DNA from: G963701675 sp963701675
GTDB taxonomy: Bacteria; Planctomycetota; Planctomycetia; Gemmatales; Gemmataceae
NCBI GenBank assembly: GCA_963701675.1
Contig: OY969623.1
Span: 5,022,001 to 5,086,000, forward strand
Reading direction: 5' to 3'
Length of the DNA: 64,000 bases
Shown here: positions 18,601-28,585 of the stretch, piece after piece
Position numbering within the stretch: the first letter of the stretch is position 1
How the letters are laid out: each line of letters opens with the position of its first letter
The notes under the pieces: generated by a model
What the model was told of the DNA's origin: nothing
Seen by the model: only the letters and a program-made list of their open reading frames with translations
The model's database searches: none
Translations under genes and position numbers: made by a program

Positions 18601-19081
18601 CTCCTCCGATGGCGAAAAAGTGTACAGCGCGGTCTGGTCGTTGGTCGCTAATCCGAAAGCCGCCGTCGCTTTGCTGAAAGAATACCTGAAGCCAATTCAA
18701 CCAATCGACACGGATCGCATCGAGCGATTGATTGATCGTCTCGACGACGACCAGTTCGGCGAACGCGAAAAGGCGCAAGCGGCACTGGCGGCAGAAGGCG
18801 AACGAATTGAAGGCGTCTTGCGTCGGCGATCGGCTGATAACAAGTTGTCGTTAGAAGCGAAACAACGAGTGGAACGGATTCTGGAAAACAGCCGCCGGCT
18901 CGATCCTGAGTGCTTGCGGACCCTTCGAGCGATACACGTACTCGAACAAATCGGAAGCCGAGAGGCCTATTTACTGCTCGTGCGTTTTTCGAAAGGCTGG
19001 AAGGACGCCCGCGAAACGCAAGCGGCGGCCGCGGCGGTGACGAGGCTGGCTAACCGCGTGGCTTTGCCGTCCACTCAATGA
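15623..19081 (+). CDS. ECF sigma factor fused to transmembrane helix and WD40 repeats
   Basis: 1152 aa from ATG 15623. Residues about 28-105 are sigma region 2 (LLERFVASGDEAAYEVLLWR; HEDVEDAFQATFLALARKA). Residues about 143-200 are region 4, with the helix-turn-helix MTQDEAARELGWPKGTVSTR. One membrane helix lies near 264-285 (LTAVAVLITLGIGTGVGWLG). From about 330 to 990 run WD40 repeats with SPDGK...LWD/FWD motifs (for example VVYSPDGKLIASCGG; FSPDGQTVATGGG). The C-terminal 130 residues are helical (DRLDDDQFGEREKAQAALAA). This is the known Planctomycete layout in which an ECF sigma domain is tethered to the membrane and WD40 repeats would face the other side; signal and target promoters are unknown. 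No anti-sigma gene is adjacent. Confidence 0.93.
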   Translation: MSGRSLQGLLRHLHHISRPDVRGELTDAELLERFVASGDEAAYEVLLWRHGPLVLGVCRRILRRHEDVEDAFQATFLALARKASPVAKREAVRSWLYKIAYRIALDARRKSTRIAATHGRFRFAASDATDENASVELARAELHEVLDGEIQRLPAKYRDPIVLCYLQGMTQDEAARELGWPKGTVSTRLIHARQLLRQRLHIRDDGISFGALPFPAVHALPSKLITSTLATVLPLALGHTNVSASAKVVALADGVIHAMAVAKLKLTAVAVLITLGIGTGVGWLGYQSMRDGPVNDPSADLRAPGVETQVPVDGVSSPLSRLDPNRIPPEDRFDWQPRELVAVLGEHRGRHWGGVSNVVYSPDGKLIASCGGRSVRLWDSVSLREQLALPLTSDCERCLAFSADGRFLVCATQDGAIISWDLTVTPPNASELLRVADRIHLHKLTLSPDQTYIAWTNRRKEIQVWSVAKDKPAQELFSFEHGQQNVSFMAFSPDGMTLASSGNDEVILWDIGTRTPKAVLRSPDTKDVHYLAFSPDGKYLVCGSHDWQAANVPISLWALRHRDGPREIAVHRNHNGQILGLRFSPNGTMLASASNGNVRLSKIENNEFTDHFTIKTRCVHMDFSPDGKSLVLAGNEGLLRLWNLTEPTPVERVVPKGHLEAVKGFALTRDGRLLSGSDDGTIRFWEVFEKQPREKLSLPKVEKFGLYGAFGLSDDGNTLAAAGLRGNVGLWDISHHTARHTWKRPVHRGDQMSGAVSVEMSPDGRHMISSGADNKICFWDLSDSEPKLKRQIDGLGTQCVPHFAPNGSVSMVVSYGPSFGGDNPPQLHPYPTARVCDVRGNEPRVIAELQHKENIDAVAFSPDGQTVATGGGVRGRGDVSVAELRLWDLGGSGVPPKSQVLDGHAIRIYAVSFSSDGRMLVSAGADGHVILWETATRTKYREWKLPGAVYRVKFAEDGRHLITANDNGTLYVLRLGHGEKPAAHGIAVWDTLNSSDGEKVYSAVWSLVANPKAAVALLKEYLKPIQPIDTDRIERLIDRLDDDQFGEREKAQAALAAEGERIEGVLRRRSADNKLSLEAKQRVERILENSRRLDPECLRTLRAIHVLEQIGSREAYLLLVRFSKGWKDARETQAAAAAVTRLANRVALPSTQ

Positions 19082-19122
19082 ATCATCCGGATGAAGAATC
19101 CTAACACTCCCGATCGGCATTA

Positions 19123-19186
19123 GCTACGGGCGCGGTGGGTCCTATCGAAAGACTATCGCGTGCCGCATACAAGGACCGCGCTGGTC
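19123..19186 (-). repeat. duplicate of tRNA-Arg promoter and 5' end
   Basis: The segment aligns with 15254-15320: AGCTACGGGCGC is identical (the complement of the first 12 nt of the tRNA), followed by matching pieces (TCGAAAGA-TATC; ACAAGGAC) with small gaps. Only the tRNA's 5' end and upstream promoter-like DNA are present; the rest of the cloverleaf is absent. It looks like the remnant of a second tRNA-Arg copy. The two copies bracket the ECF-WD40 gene as direct repeats. Confidence 0.5.
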
Positions 19187-19202
19187 GGCCGACCGTGCCT
19201 GT

Positions 19203-20081
19203 ATGCTAAACGGTATGGAAGCGTCGCTCTCCGCCGCTTTGCAGCGTTGTCGCATCGTTTTGGTCCGTCCGAGCATCGCAGCCAACATTGGCGCGACGGC
19301 GCGGGCCATGCGCAACATGGGACTTACCGATCTCGTGCTCGTGGCCCCGGAGGCTGATCCGAATGATAGGAATGCTCGCCAGCTTTCCACACATGGCGAG
19401 TGCATCTTGGACCAAGCCCGCACGGTAGGGACGCTTGAGGAGGCGTTATCGGATTGTCGGCTGGTGGTCGCAACGTCGGCTCGTATCGGCGGGCCGTTTC
19501 GGCGTCAGTCCGTGGTGACGCCGGCCGAGATCATGCCGAGACTCGTCGCCGCATTGTGCGCCGGCCCTGCCGCTTTGGTTTTCGGCCCGGAAGCGACTGG
19601 CCTCACGAACGAAGAAGTGACGCGGTGTCATTTTCTGATTCATATCCCGGCCGATGCGGACTATCCGGCGCTGAATCTCGCTCAAGCGGTGGCGATTTGC
19701 TTGTATGAGCTGCGGAAGGCGATGCTGGCAGTTAAAGAAACGCCGTCGGTACCTGATGCCACGGCAACATGGCTGGAACAGGATCGGATGTTTGTCCGGC
19801 TACGGGAAGGCTTGGAACGGATTCACTTTTTGTACGGCGAGAATGCCGACGCGTTGATGCATGCCCTGCGCCATTTGATCGGGCGCGCCCAGCCGACCCA
19901 GATGGAAATCGATGTGTTGTTCGGCTTGGCGCGGCAGCTTCGATGGGCGGCATCGCGCATGGCGCCCAGGAGCCGCGAGGCGATCCATCGTGAATCAACC
20001 TGCACCTTCGCCACGCACCATTCGGCTTCTTCGGCGGCCGACGGCAACCAAGCCCGGCGTATTTCACATCGAGTACGGTGA
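19203..20081 (+). CDS. TrmJ-like SPOUT RNA 2'-O-methyltransferase
   Basis: 292 aa, SPOUT (TrmH/SpoU) family. The N-terminal motif is CRIVLVRPSIAANIGATARA (motif 1, with the RNA-binding Asn/Arg pattern). The SAM-knot motifs are ALVFGPEATGLTNEEV and YPALNLAQAVAICLYEL. The C-terminal extension (QDRMFVRLREGLERIHFLYG) is typical of TrmJ, which methylates position 32 in tRNA anticodon loops. An alternative ATG is at 19215 (MEASLSAALQRC). The last 92 nt overlap the next gene in another frame. Assignment to TrmJ rather than another SpoU member is from overall pattern. Confidence 0.85.
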   Translation: MLNGMEASLSAALQRCRIVLVRPSIAANIGATARAMRNMGLTDLVLVAPEADPNDRNARQLSTHGECILDQARTVGTLEEALSDCRLVVATSARIGGPFRRQSVVTPAEIMPRLVAALCAGPAALVFGPEATGLTNEEVTRCHFLIHIPADADYPALNLAQAVAICLYELRKAMLAVKETPSVPDATATWLEQDRMFVRLREGLERIHFLYGENADALMHALRHLIGRAQPTQMEIDVLFGLARQLRWAASRMAPRSREAIHRESTCTFATHHSASSAADGNQARRISHRVR

Positions 20082-20289
20082 ATGGTCGGCGTCCTACGCC
20101 TTTCGAGAGATTCCGTGCGAGATCGGCGGGCGTGGGTTTGAAGTCCTTCGCATCGGCACTCGCCGCCGCTATCATGTGCGCATCGGACGCCGATCCGAAT
20201 GCACCTGCGAGTGCAGAGGGTTCACCTACAAACGCCGCTGCCGTCATGTGTCGGGATTGTTGACGCTGATTCGAGGTGGAATGCTGTAG
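19990..20289 (+). CDS. small SWIM-type zinc-finger protein
   Basis: 99 aa starting GTG at 19990, with GAGG 9 nt upstream. It overlaps the 3' end of the TrmJ-like gene by 92 nt in a different frame, so the two are probably translated from one mRNA. The C-terminus carries a CxC...CxH pattern (CTCECRGFTYKRRCRHVSG), the SWIM zinc-binding signature, which binds nucleic acid or protein in other contexts. The middle (FHIEYGEWSASYAFREIP) has strands without a known motif. Start choice is moderately certain; function is unknown. Confidence 0.6.
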   Translation: MNQPAPSPRTIRLLRRPTATKPGVFHIEYGEWSASYAFREIPCEIGGRGFEVLRIGTRRRYHVRIGRRSECTCECRGFTYKRRCRHVSGLLTLIRGGML

Positions 20290-20299
20290 TCGCCGTGCC

Positions 20300-20539
20300 T
20301 TAGCTACGCCGTTTGCGGCGAGCGATTCGATCGCCGGGTTTTTCGAGGAGAACCAGCGAATGGGCCAAGGGCGAGGCGCCGCCACCCATGGGTGTTTCGC
20401 GAAGTGGGACCCACCCGTCCTGGAGAAGTTGCGGCAACGCGGAGATGGCCTGATCGCGCGGCGCCGACACGTCGTCGGCGGTCAGAACGCGCCAACTATT
20501 GCCGGCGTTATTCACGATGACGTAACAGTACTGGTTCAT
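20300..20539 (-). CDS. small conserved-looking hypothetical protein (DUF4177-like shape)
   Basis: 79 aa beginning MNQYCYVIVNNAGNSWRVLT and continuing with LPQLLQDGWVPLRETPMGGG and HSLVLLEKPGD. The layout (strand, helix, 'DGWVPLRE' loop, 'LVLLEK' strand) resembles small DUF4177-type proteins in which a lysine-ended strand follows a Trp-containing helix end. It is followed by a basic tail. Function unknown. Confidence 0.6.
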   Translation of the reverse strand: MNQYCYVIVNNAGNSWRVLTADDVSAPRDQAISALPQLLQDGWVPLRETPMGGGASPLAHSLVLLEKPGDRIARRKRRS

Positions 20540-20671
20540 TACACGCCCTCCGTTTGTAGCACATATCTATGGAATTGCGGCGTTCGAGCAAATCATCGGG
20601 ATTCAAGGGACTCTGGTGAGAGTGTGCCTGTATCGCGACGGTTGGCTTAATCGTTACGATCGGAACGGAGG

Positions 20672-21994
20672 TCACGCCGCTCGGTAGCGTTTATGTGTGC
20701 GATCAATGAGGTGGTCGAGGCAATCAATGGTTCGTTCGGTGGCGCCTTGTTGCTGTCGAACCAGTTCCTTGCCGGCGGCGCCGAGTCTTTGGCGCTCGGC
20801 GAGGTCGGAGATGAGCCGGCGTATGGCAGAATCCAGTTCGGCCGCGTTCATCACCTGAATCGCGGCGTGTGCATGAAGGAGACGTTCGGCCGTGTCGCGG
20901 AAGTTCCAAACGTGAGGCCCGAAAACGACGGCGGCGCCATAGGCGGCCGGTTCGATCATGTTCTGCCCACCGCGGCGCCCGTCGAGGCTGCCACCGACGA
21001 ATGCGACGTCGGCCAGGCCCCACAAGGCGCTAAGCTCCCCGATCGTGTCGACGAGAATGACGGGATGATGGGATGGCGGGATGACGGGATGACGGGAGGA
21101 GTCGTTAAGGTCACTGCGGCGGATGAAGGGGACGCCGATCCGCTGGAGAAGCGAGGCCGCGTCGTCGAATCGGTCTTTCTGACGCGGGACGACGAACAGT
21201 CGTAGGTTTGGGTATTGCGATTGCAGTCCACGATAGATCGCCAGACAAACTTCTTCCTCAGGCGACTGAGTGCTACCCGCGATCCAAATCAATTCGCCCT
21301 TCTTGATATGGAAGAGACGATGCAACGCTTCCGTGCGGGAGTTACTGCGGTCGCCGGTGGCCCCGTCGTACTTGACCGAACCGGTCACATGAACTCGGTC
21401 GGCGGGTGCGCCGAGTGCGCGATAGTTTGCTGCGTATTCCTCGGTTTGCACGGCAATGATGTCGATCTTTTGCAGGAGCATGCGACTCCAACGAGTGACG
21501 TATCGATAACGCCGAAAGGTGCGCGGGCTCAGCCGGCCGTTGATCACGGCGACGGAAACGCCGCGCTCCCGTGCGCATGACAAGAAGTTTGGCCAAAGCT
21601 CACCCTCAGCCAAGACGACCAGACGTGGGTTGATCCGGGACAACGCCCGCTTCACGGACCAGGAGAAGTCGAGCGGCCAATAGACGACGGCAAGATCGGG
21701 AAAACGACGACGCGCTTCCTCGAAGCCCGTGTCGGTCGTAGTCGAAATGACACAATCCCATTCCGGGCGCCGGCGACGAAACGCGGCCACCACTTGCTGC
21801 AACAGATGAATCTCGCCCACGCTGACCCCATGAAACCAAGCACAGGGCCTGCCCATAGGACGTTTCGGCGTTAATCCCAGGAATTTTCGCGCAAGTCCCC
21901 GGCGGTATTTGCCGGTCGTGAGCGCCTTGTAAACGAGCCAGGGGGAAAGGACCGCGAGCAGAATTAGGTATACGAGATCGAAGAAGTAACGCAT
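20672..21994 (-). CDS. waaA: 3-deoxy-D-manno-octulosonic acid (KDO) transferase
   Basis: 440 aa. WaaA/KdtA transfers KDO from CMP-KDO to lipid A precursor at the inner membrane. The start ATG 21994 follows AAGGA. A membrane anchor (FFDLVYLILLAVLSPWLVYK) is followed by the GVSVGE motif, AEGELWPNFLS, and in the C-terminal half VDTIGELSALWGLADVAFVG, GGQNMIEPAAYG and VWNFRD. Upstream of VDTIGEL is a low-complexity stretch (HPVIPPSHHPVIL) encoded by five near-identical 8-bp units, absent from typical family members. Kdo on lipid A implies an LPS-like outer membrane. Confidence 0.93.
   Translation of the reverse strand: MRYFFDLVYLILLAVLSPWLVYKALTTGKYRRGLARKFLGLTPKRPMGRPCAWFHGVSVGEIHLLQQVVAAFRRRRPEWDCVISTTTDTGFEEARRRFPDLAVVYWPLDFSWSVKRALSRINPRLVVLAEGELWPNFLSCARERGVSVAVINGRLSPRTFRRYRYVTRWSRMLLQKIDIIAVQTEEYAANYRALGAPADRVHVTGSVKYDGATGDRSNSRTEALHRLFHIKKGELIWIAGSTQSPEEEVCLAIYRGLQSQYPNLRLFVVPRQKDRFDDAASLLQRIGVPFIRRSDLNDSSRHPVIPPSHHPVILVDTIGELSALWGLADVAFVGGSLDGRRGGQNMIEPAAYGAAVVFGPHVWNFRDTAERLLHAHAAIQVMNAAELDSAIRRLISDLAERQRLGAAGKELVRQQQGATERTIDCLDHLIDRTHKRYRAA
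21057..21096. repeat. 8-bp tandem repeat inside waaA
   Basis: Five units of ATGACGGG (+ strand) in direct tandem: units 1, 4 and 5 are exact, 2 is ATGATGGG and 3 is ATGGCGGG. It lies in the KDO-transferase coding sequence just before the conserved DTIGEL motif. As 8 is not a multiple of 3, a change of one unit would shift the reading frame. Confidence 0.85.
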
Positions 21995-22033
21995 GGGAGT
22001 CCTTTCCCAATCCAACGCCGGTGTACGGGCGTC

Positions 22034-22489
22034 TTAATCGTCGCTTAGCAGCGCATCGACGTCCCAAGGGCACACTGCCGGGACGGTGTCTACTCCGCGT
22101 TCAGTTTCGTCAGCCGCCTGTTTCCGTGCTTCCGCGTACGACTGGTTCCAGACGGTTTGAGCATGGTTCATCAAGACTCCGCTCTCTAATAATTGACGAA
22201 GTTCCAGCCGCTGTACCCGGATCGTCGCGCGCCAAGAACCTGTGCGCTTCGCTGCCTGATGTTCCCATTTCAATAGGTGGGTCATTAGAACGAAGAGCCG
22301 ACTGAATACTTCTCGTCGGTCACGTCCGGCCATATCCGTAAGGTACTCGCTCAGGTGTGCGAGGTCCATTTCTGCAAAGCGCCGCTGGGCCACGAGCTCG
22401 GCCATCGTTTCCAGCCAAGCGGTTTCGTCCGCTTCATATAGCTCGTGCAGCGTTGGTGCAACCGGCATGGGTATGTTTTGGGTTTTCAT
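22034..22489 (-). CDS. DUF29 family protein
   Basis: 151 aa with the DUF29 pattern: LYEADETAWLETMAELVAQR at the start, HLSEYLTDMAGRDRREVFSR, then LMTHLLKWEHQAAKRTGSWR and a helical C-terminal part. Soluble, no signal peptide. No clear Shine-Dalgarno before ATG 22489. It lies 40 bp upstream of waaA on the same strand. DUF29 proteins have no agreed function. Confidence 0.85.
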   Translation of the reverse strand: MKTQNIPMPVAPTLHELYEADETAWLETMAELVAQRRFAEMDLAHLSEYLTDMAGRDRREVFSRLFVLMTHLLKWEHQAAKRTGSWRATIRVQRLELRQLLESGVLMNHAQTVWNQSYAEARKQAADETERGVDTVPAVCPWDVDALLSDD

Positions 22490-22535
22490 GCGGCCATTAT
22501 GTCACATTCGGCTGAGCCAGTACATGACTAACGGG

Positions 22536-26200
<3,665 letters not shown>

Positions 26201-26302
26201 TACGCCTCCCTGGTGCCCGAACGTCCGTCGGCATAATCGGTAAAGTCGTTCAAGTACTCAGTCTAAAGGTGCTTCCGGAGAGGGTCAATACGGACCGCCG
26301 GC

Positions 26303-26343
26303 GCGTATCTTACGAAACCGTAGTTAGATACGGACAACGGCGG
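26303..26343. repeat. hairpin repeat, copy 1, upstream of methyltransferase
   Basis: GTATCT-TACG-AAAC-CGTA-GTT-AGATAC folds into a stem with outer arms GTATCT/AGATAC and inner arms TACG/CGTA, followed by GGACAACGGCGGC. A close copy lies at 27385-27425, on the other side of the methyltransferase gene. Confidence 0.65.
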
Positions 26344-26473
26344 CGAGGGTTCTCGCCTGAAGCAGGGGCCGGTAGAAATGCGTCGTGACACCTCGGTTAC
26401 TTTGATGTTAGAATCGGCGCGTTGATTGGATCGGTCATGTCAGGGCAGGTCGTGGAACGGCCAAGGAGGGCGG

Positions 26474-27331
26474 ATGACTTCCCCACGTTCGATCACGGAC
26501 GCTTCGGCTGCGGTGGACGAGATGGTTCCGCCCCGGGAGCGGAACTTCGTTGGGCCGGCAGATTTTAAGGCGGTCGGCCGGGAGTTTCTCAGCCATTTCG
26601 TAAGCGTCGCCAAGTTGCAGCCGCACGAGCGCGTGCTCGATATCGGTTGCGGCATCGGGCGCATGGCCGTGCCGTTGACGCAGTATCTTCAACCGCCGGG
26701 CAGCTACGACGGTTTTGATGTGGTAGCGTCAGGCATCGAATGGTGTGAGACGAAGATCACGCCGCGTTATCCACATTTCCGCTTCAAGCACGTAGCCATT
26801 CGCAATCAGCATTACACGCCGGACGCTGAAATGCGGCCCAGGGACTTTCGATTCCCGTATCGGAGCGGGGAGTTTGATTTTGTGTTCTTGGCGTCGGTGT
26901 TCACGCACATGCTCCCGGCCGATATGGAACACTACCTGGATGAGATCGTTCGCGTGCTAAAGCCGAGCGGGCGCTGCCTGATGACGATGTTCTTGTTGAA
27001 CGCCGAAGCGGAAGGCCTAATGGCAGGCGGACAAAGCCACATTTCGTTTCCGCATCCGCTACCCGATTCGCCGTGCCGGTTGTGTAACGCTACCGTGCCG
27101 GAACAAGCCGTGGCATATGACGAAGCCTTCGTGCGGCGCTTGCTTCACGACCACGGCTTCGACCAGAGCCCTGAAGTACACTACGGCAGTTGGACGGGGC
27201 GAAAGCAATACGTGAGCTATCAGGATTTGTTGATTGCCCGTAGCCCCCGAAGACCATCGCTCGCCCGCCGGTTCGCACGATGGTGGACACGCACGTCTCG
27301 GCCGACCCGACGGCCTGCTTTCCTCCGATGA
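26474..27331 (+). CDS. class I SAM-dependent methyltransferase
   Basis: 285 aa from ATG 26474, which sits 4 nt after AAGGAGG. The SAM-binding motif I is VLDIGCGIGRMAVPL; the acidic end of beta-2 is YDGFDVV; motif IV is FDFVFLASVFTHMLPAD; motif VI is LKPSGRCLMTMFLL. The C-terminal third (GSWTGRKQYVSYQDLLIARS) matches methyltransferases that act in cell-surface sugar or secondary metabolite modification, but substrate cannot be named. It stands alone, bounded on both sides by the same hairpin repeat. Confidence 0.85.
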   Translation: MTSPRSITDASAAVDEMVPPRERNFVGPADFKAVGREFLSHFVSVAKLQPHERVLDIGCGIGRMAVPLTQYLQPPGSYDGFDVVASGIEWCETKITPRYPHFRFKHVAIRNQHYTPDAEMRPRDFRFPYRSGEFDFVFLASVFTHMLPADMEHYLDEIVRVLKPSGRCLMTMFLLNAEAEGLMAGGQSHISFPHPLPDSPCRLCNATVPEQAVAYDEAFVRRLLHDHGFDQSPEVHYGSWTGRKQYVSYQDLLIARSPRRPSLARRFARWWTRTSRPTRRPAFLR

Positions 27332-27384
27332 AGCCGTCATCGTGTCAGTAGTTAGTGTGCTGTAATGCTGTAGTACTTCGTAGC

Positions 27385-27425
27385 GCGCATCTCACGAAAC
27401 CCTAGTTTAGATACGGACACCGGCG
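27385..27425. repeat. hairpin repeat, copy 2, downstream of methyltransferase
   Basis: GCATCTCACGAAACCCTAGTTTAGATAC followed by GGACACCGGCGGC matches 26303-26343 at most positions in the same orientation. The palindrome is less perfect here. Confidence 0.6.
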
Positions 27426-27509
27426 GCAACCGCTCGTGCAGACGACGTTGCTTCCCGCCTCCGCCGCTTTGCGCAGCAGAATTCGCGACGATGGGTTAGA
27501 ATATGCCTG

Positions 27510-27812
27510 ATGGCACAGACGATTTCCGAACATATCGAAATCACTCCTGGTGTTTGCGGTGGTAGAGCGCGAATTGCGGGACATCGTATTCGGGTGCAGG
27601 ACATCGTTGCCTGGCATGAGTCGCTGGGTAGATCAGCGGATGAGATAGTGTCGCGTTATCCGCAGCTAACGCTCGCCGATGTACACGCCGCGTTGGCGTA
27701 CTACTTCGACCACGGCGACGAAATCCGCCAACAGATGAACGAAGATCGCCGACTCGCGGAGGAAATCCGCGCGCGGACACCATCTAAACTCCCCGCCAAA
27801 CTCGGTGCTTAG
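27510..27812 (+). CDS. DUF433 family protein, antitoxin-like
   Basis: 100 aa with the DUF433 core: ISEHIEITPGVCGGRARIAG at the start, then HRIRVQDIVAWHESLGRSAD and EIVSRYPQLTLADVHAALAY. The family has a winged-helix-like fold and often pairs with a PIN-like (DUF5615) toxin. No such partner gene follows; the next 55 bp instead resemble the end of an unrelated gene (see 27813). Likely a stand-alone or orphan antitoxin. Confidence 0.85.
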   Translation: MAQTISEHIEITPGVCGGRARIAGHRIRVQDIVAWHESLGRSADEIVSRYPQLTLADVHAALAYYFDHGDEIRQQMNEDRRLAEEIRARTPSKLPAKLGA

Positions 27813-27870
27813 TTCGGTTTCGTCGTCCGGCCGGTCGCGGGTGAGCTGATCGTCAAGCGTCAGCGCGCCG
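27813..27870 (-). pseudogene. possible relic of the C-terminal end of the 36682-38028 gene family
   Basis: On the minus strand, RLTISSPATGRTTKPN followed by a stop resembles the last residues of the protein at 36682-38028 (SLTITPPATGQATKPK), and the DNA (GGTTTCGTCG..GGCCGGTCGCGGGTG) matches over about 45 bp. The preceding codon in this frame is a stop, so nothing is translated. It may be a duplicated fragment or coincidence. Confidence 0.3.
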
Positions 27871-27980
27871 CAGCGGAATCGAGTTGCAAACAAAAGAGTC
27901 ACCAGCACCGGCCTCGCGAAATCGTTTGCACCGCCTTCGTGGCCTGGGTCTAATAGGGGCCGGGCCGCGAAGGTGGTGGA

Positions 27981-28562
27981 ATGCTTGAGACGCCTGTTAG
28001 CCTGATCGAACGCTTGCGTCACCGCGGCGAATCCGCTGACTGGCAGCTTTTCCTCACTATCTACACGCCGCTGATTCGCCGCTGGCTCGGTCGCAATCCG
28101 ATGTTGCGTGCGGACGCGGACGATCTCACTCAGGAAGTCTTGAGCACCGTGGTGCATGGCTTGCCGGAATTCATGCGCCGTCGTGCGGGCTCATTCCGCC
28201 GCTGGCTGCGAAGCATCACGGTAAGCCGGCTGACGGATCACTTGCGGTCCCGACGCAAACATCAGCGAACCGCCGACGCGGCGGTTGAAGAATCCGTACT
28301 TCGGCAACTCGCCGACCCCGCCAGCGAATTGAGCCGGCAATGGGACCGCGAGCACGATCAGCACGTGTTCCAATGCTTGCTGGCCATGATCGAGCCGGAG
28401 TTTAGCGCAAAAACGTGGAAGGCGTTCAGGCTTTATTGCATCGACGAAATGGAACCGGCGAGAGTGGCCACCCAGCTCGGCGTCTCCAAGAATGTGGTGT
28501 TATTGGCCAAGTCGCGCGTGCTCAAACGGCTTCGCGAACTAGGTCGCGGGCTGATTGATTAG
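27981..28562 (+). CDS. ECF-type RNA polymerase sigma factor
   Basis: 193 aa. Region 2 is about residues 20-90 (LFLTIYTPLIRRWLGRNPML; ADDLTQEVLSTVVHGLPEF; GSFRRWLRSITVSRLTDHLR). Region 4 is about 130-185 (EMEPARVATQLGVSKNVVLL, AKSRVLKRLRE). GGTGG precedes the ATG. Its stop lies 23 bp before a Ser/Thr kinase with TPRs, a pairing common in Planctomycetes where the kinase is thought to act in the same signalling route. No anti-sigma factor is visible. Confidence 0.9.
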   Translation: MLETPVSLIERLRHRGESADWQLFLTIYTPLIRRWLGRNPMLRADADDLTQEVLSTVVHGLPEFMRRRAGSFRRWLRSITVSRLTDHLRSRRKHQRTADAAVEESVLRQLADPASELSRQWDREHDQHVFQCLLAMIEPEFSAKTWKAFRLYCIDEMEPARVATQLGVSKNVVLLAKSRVLKRLRELGRGLID

Positions 28563-28585
28563 GCTTCGAACCGAGGCACTTTAAC

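Noticed and set aside
20693..21205. Plus-strand frame opposite waaA
   Set aside because: Antisense to a well-conserved gene.
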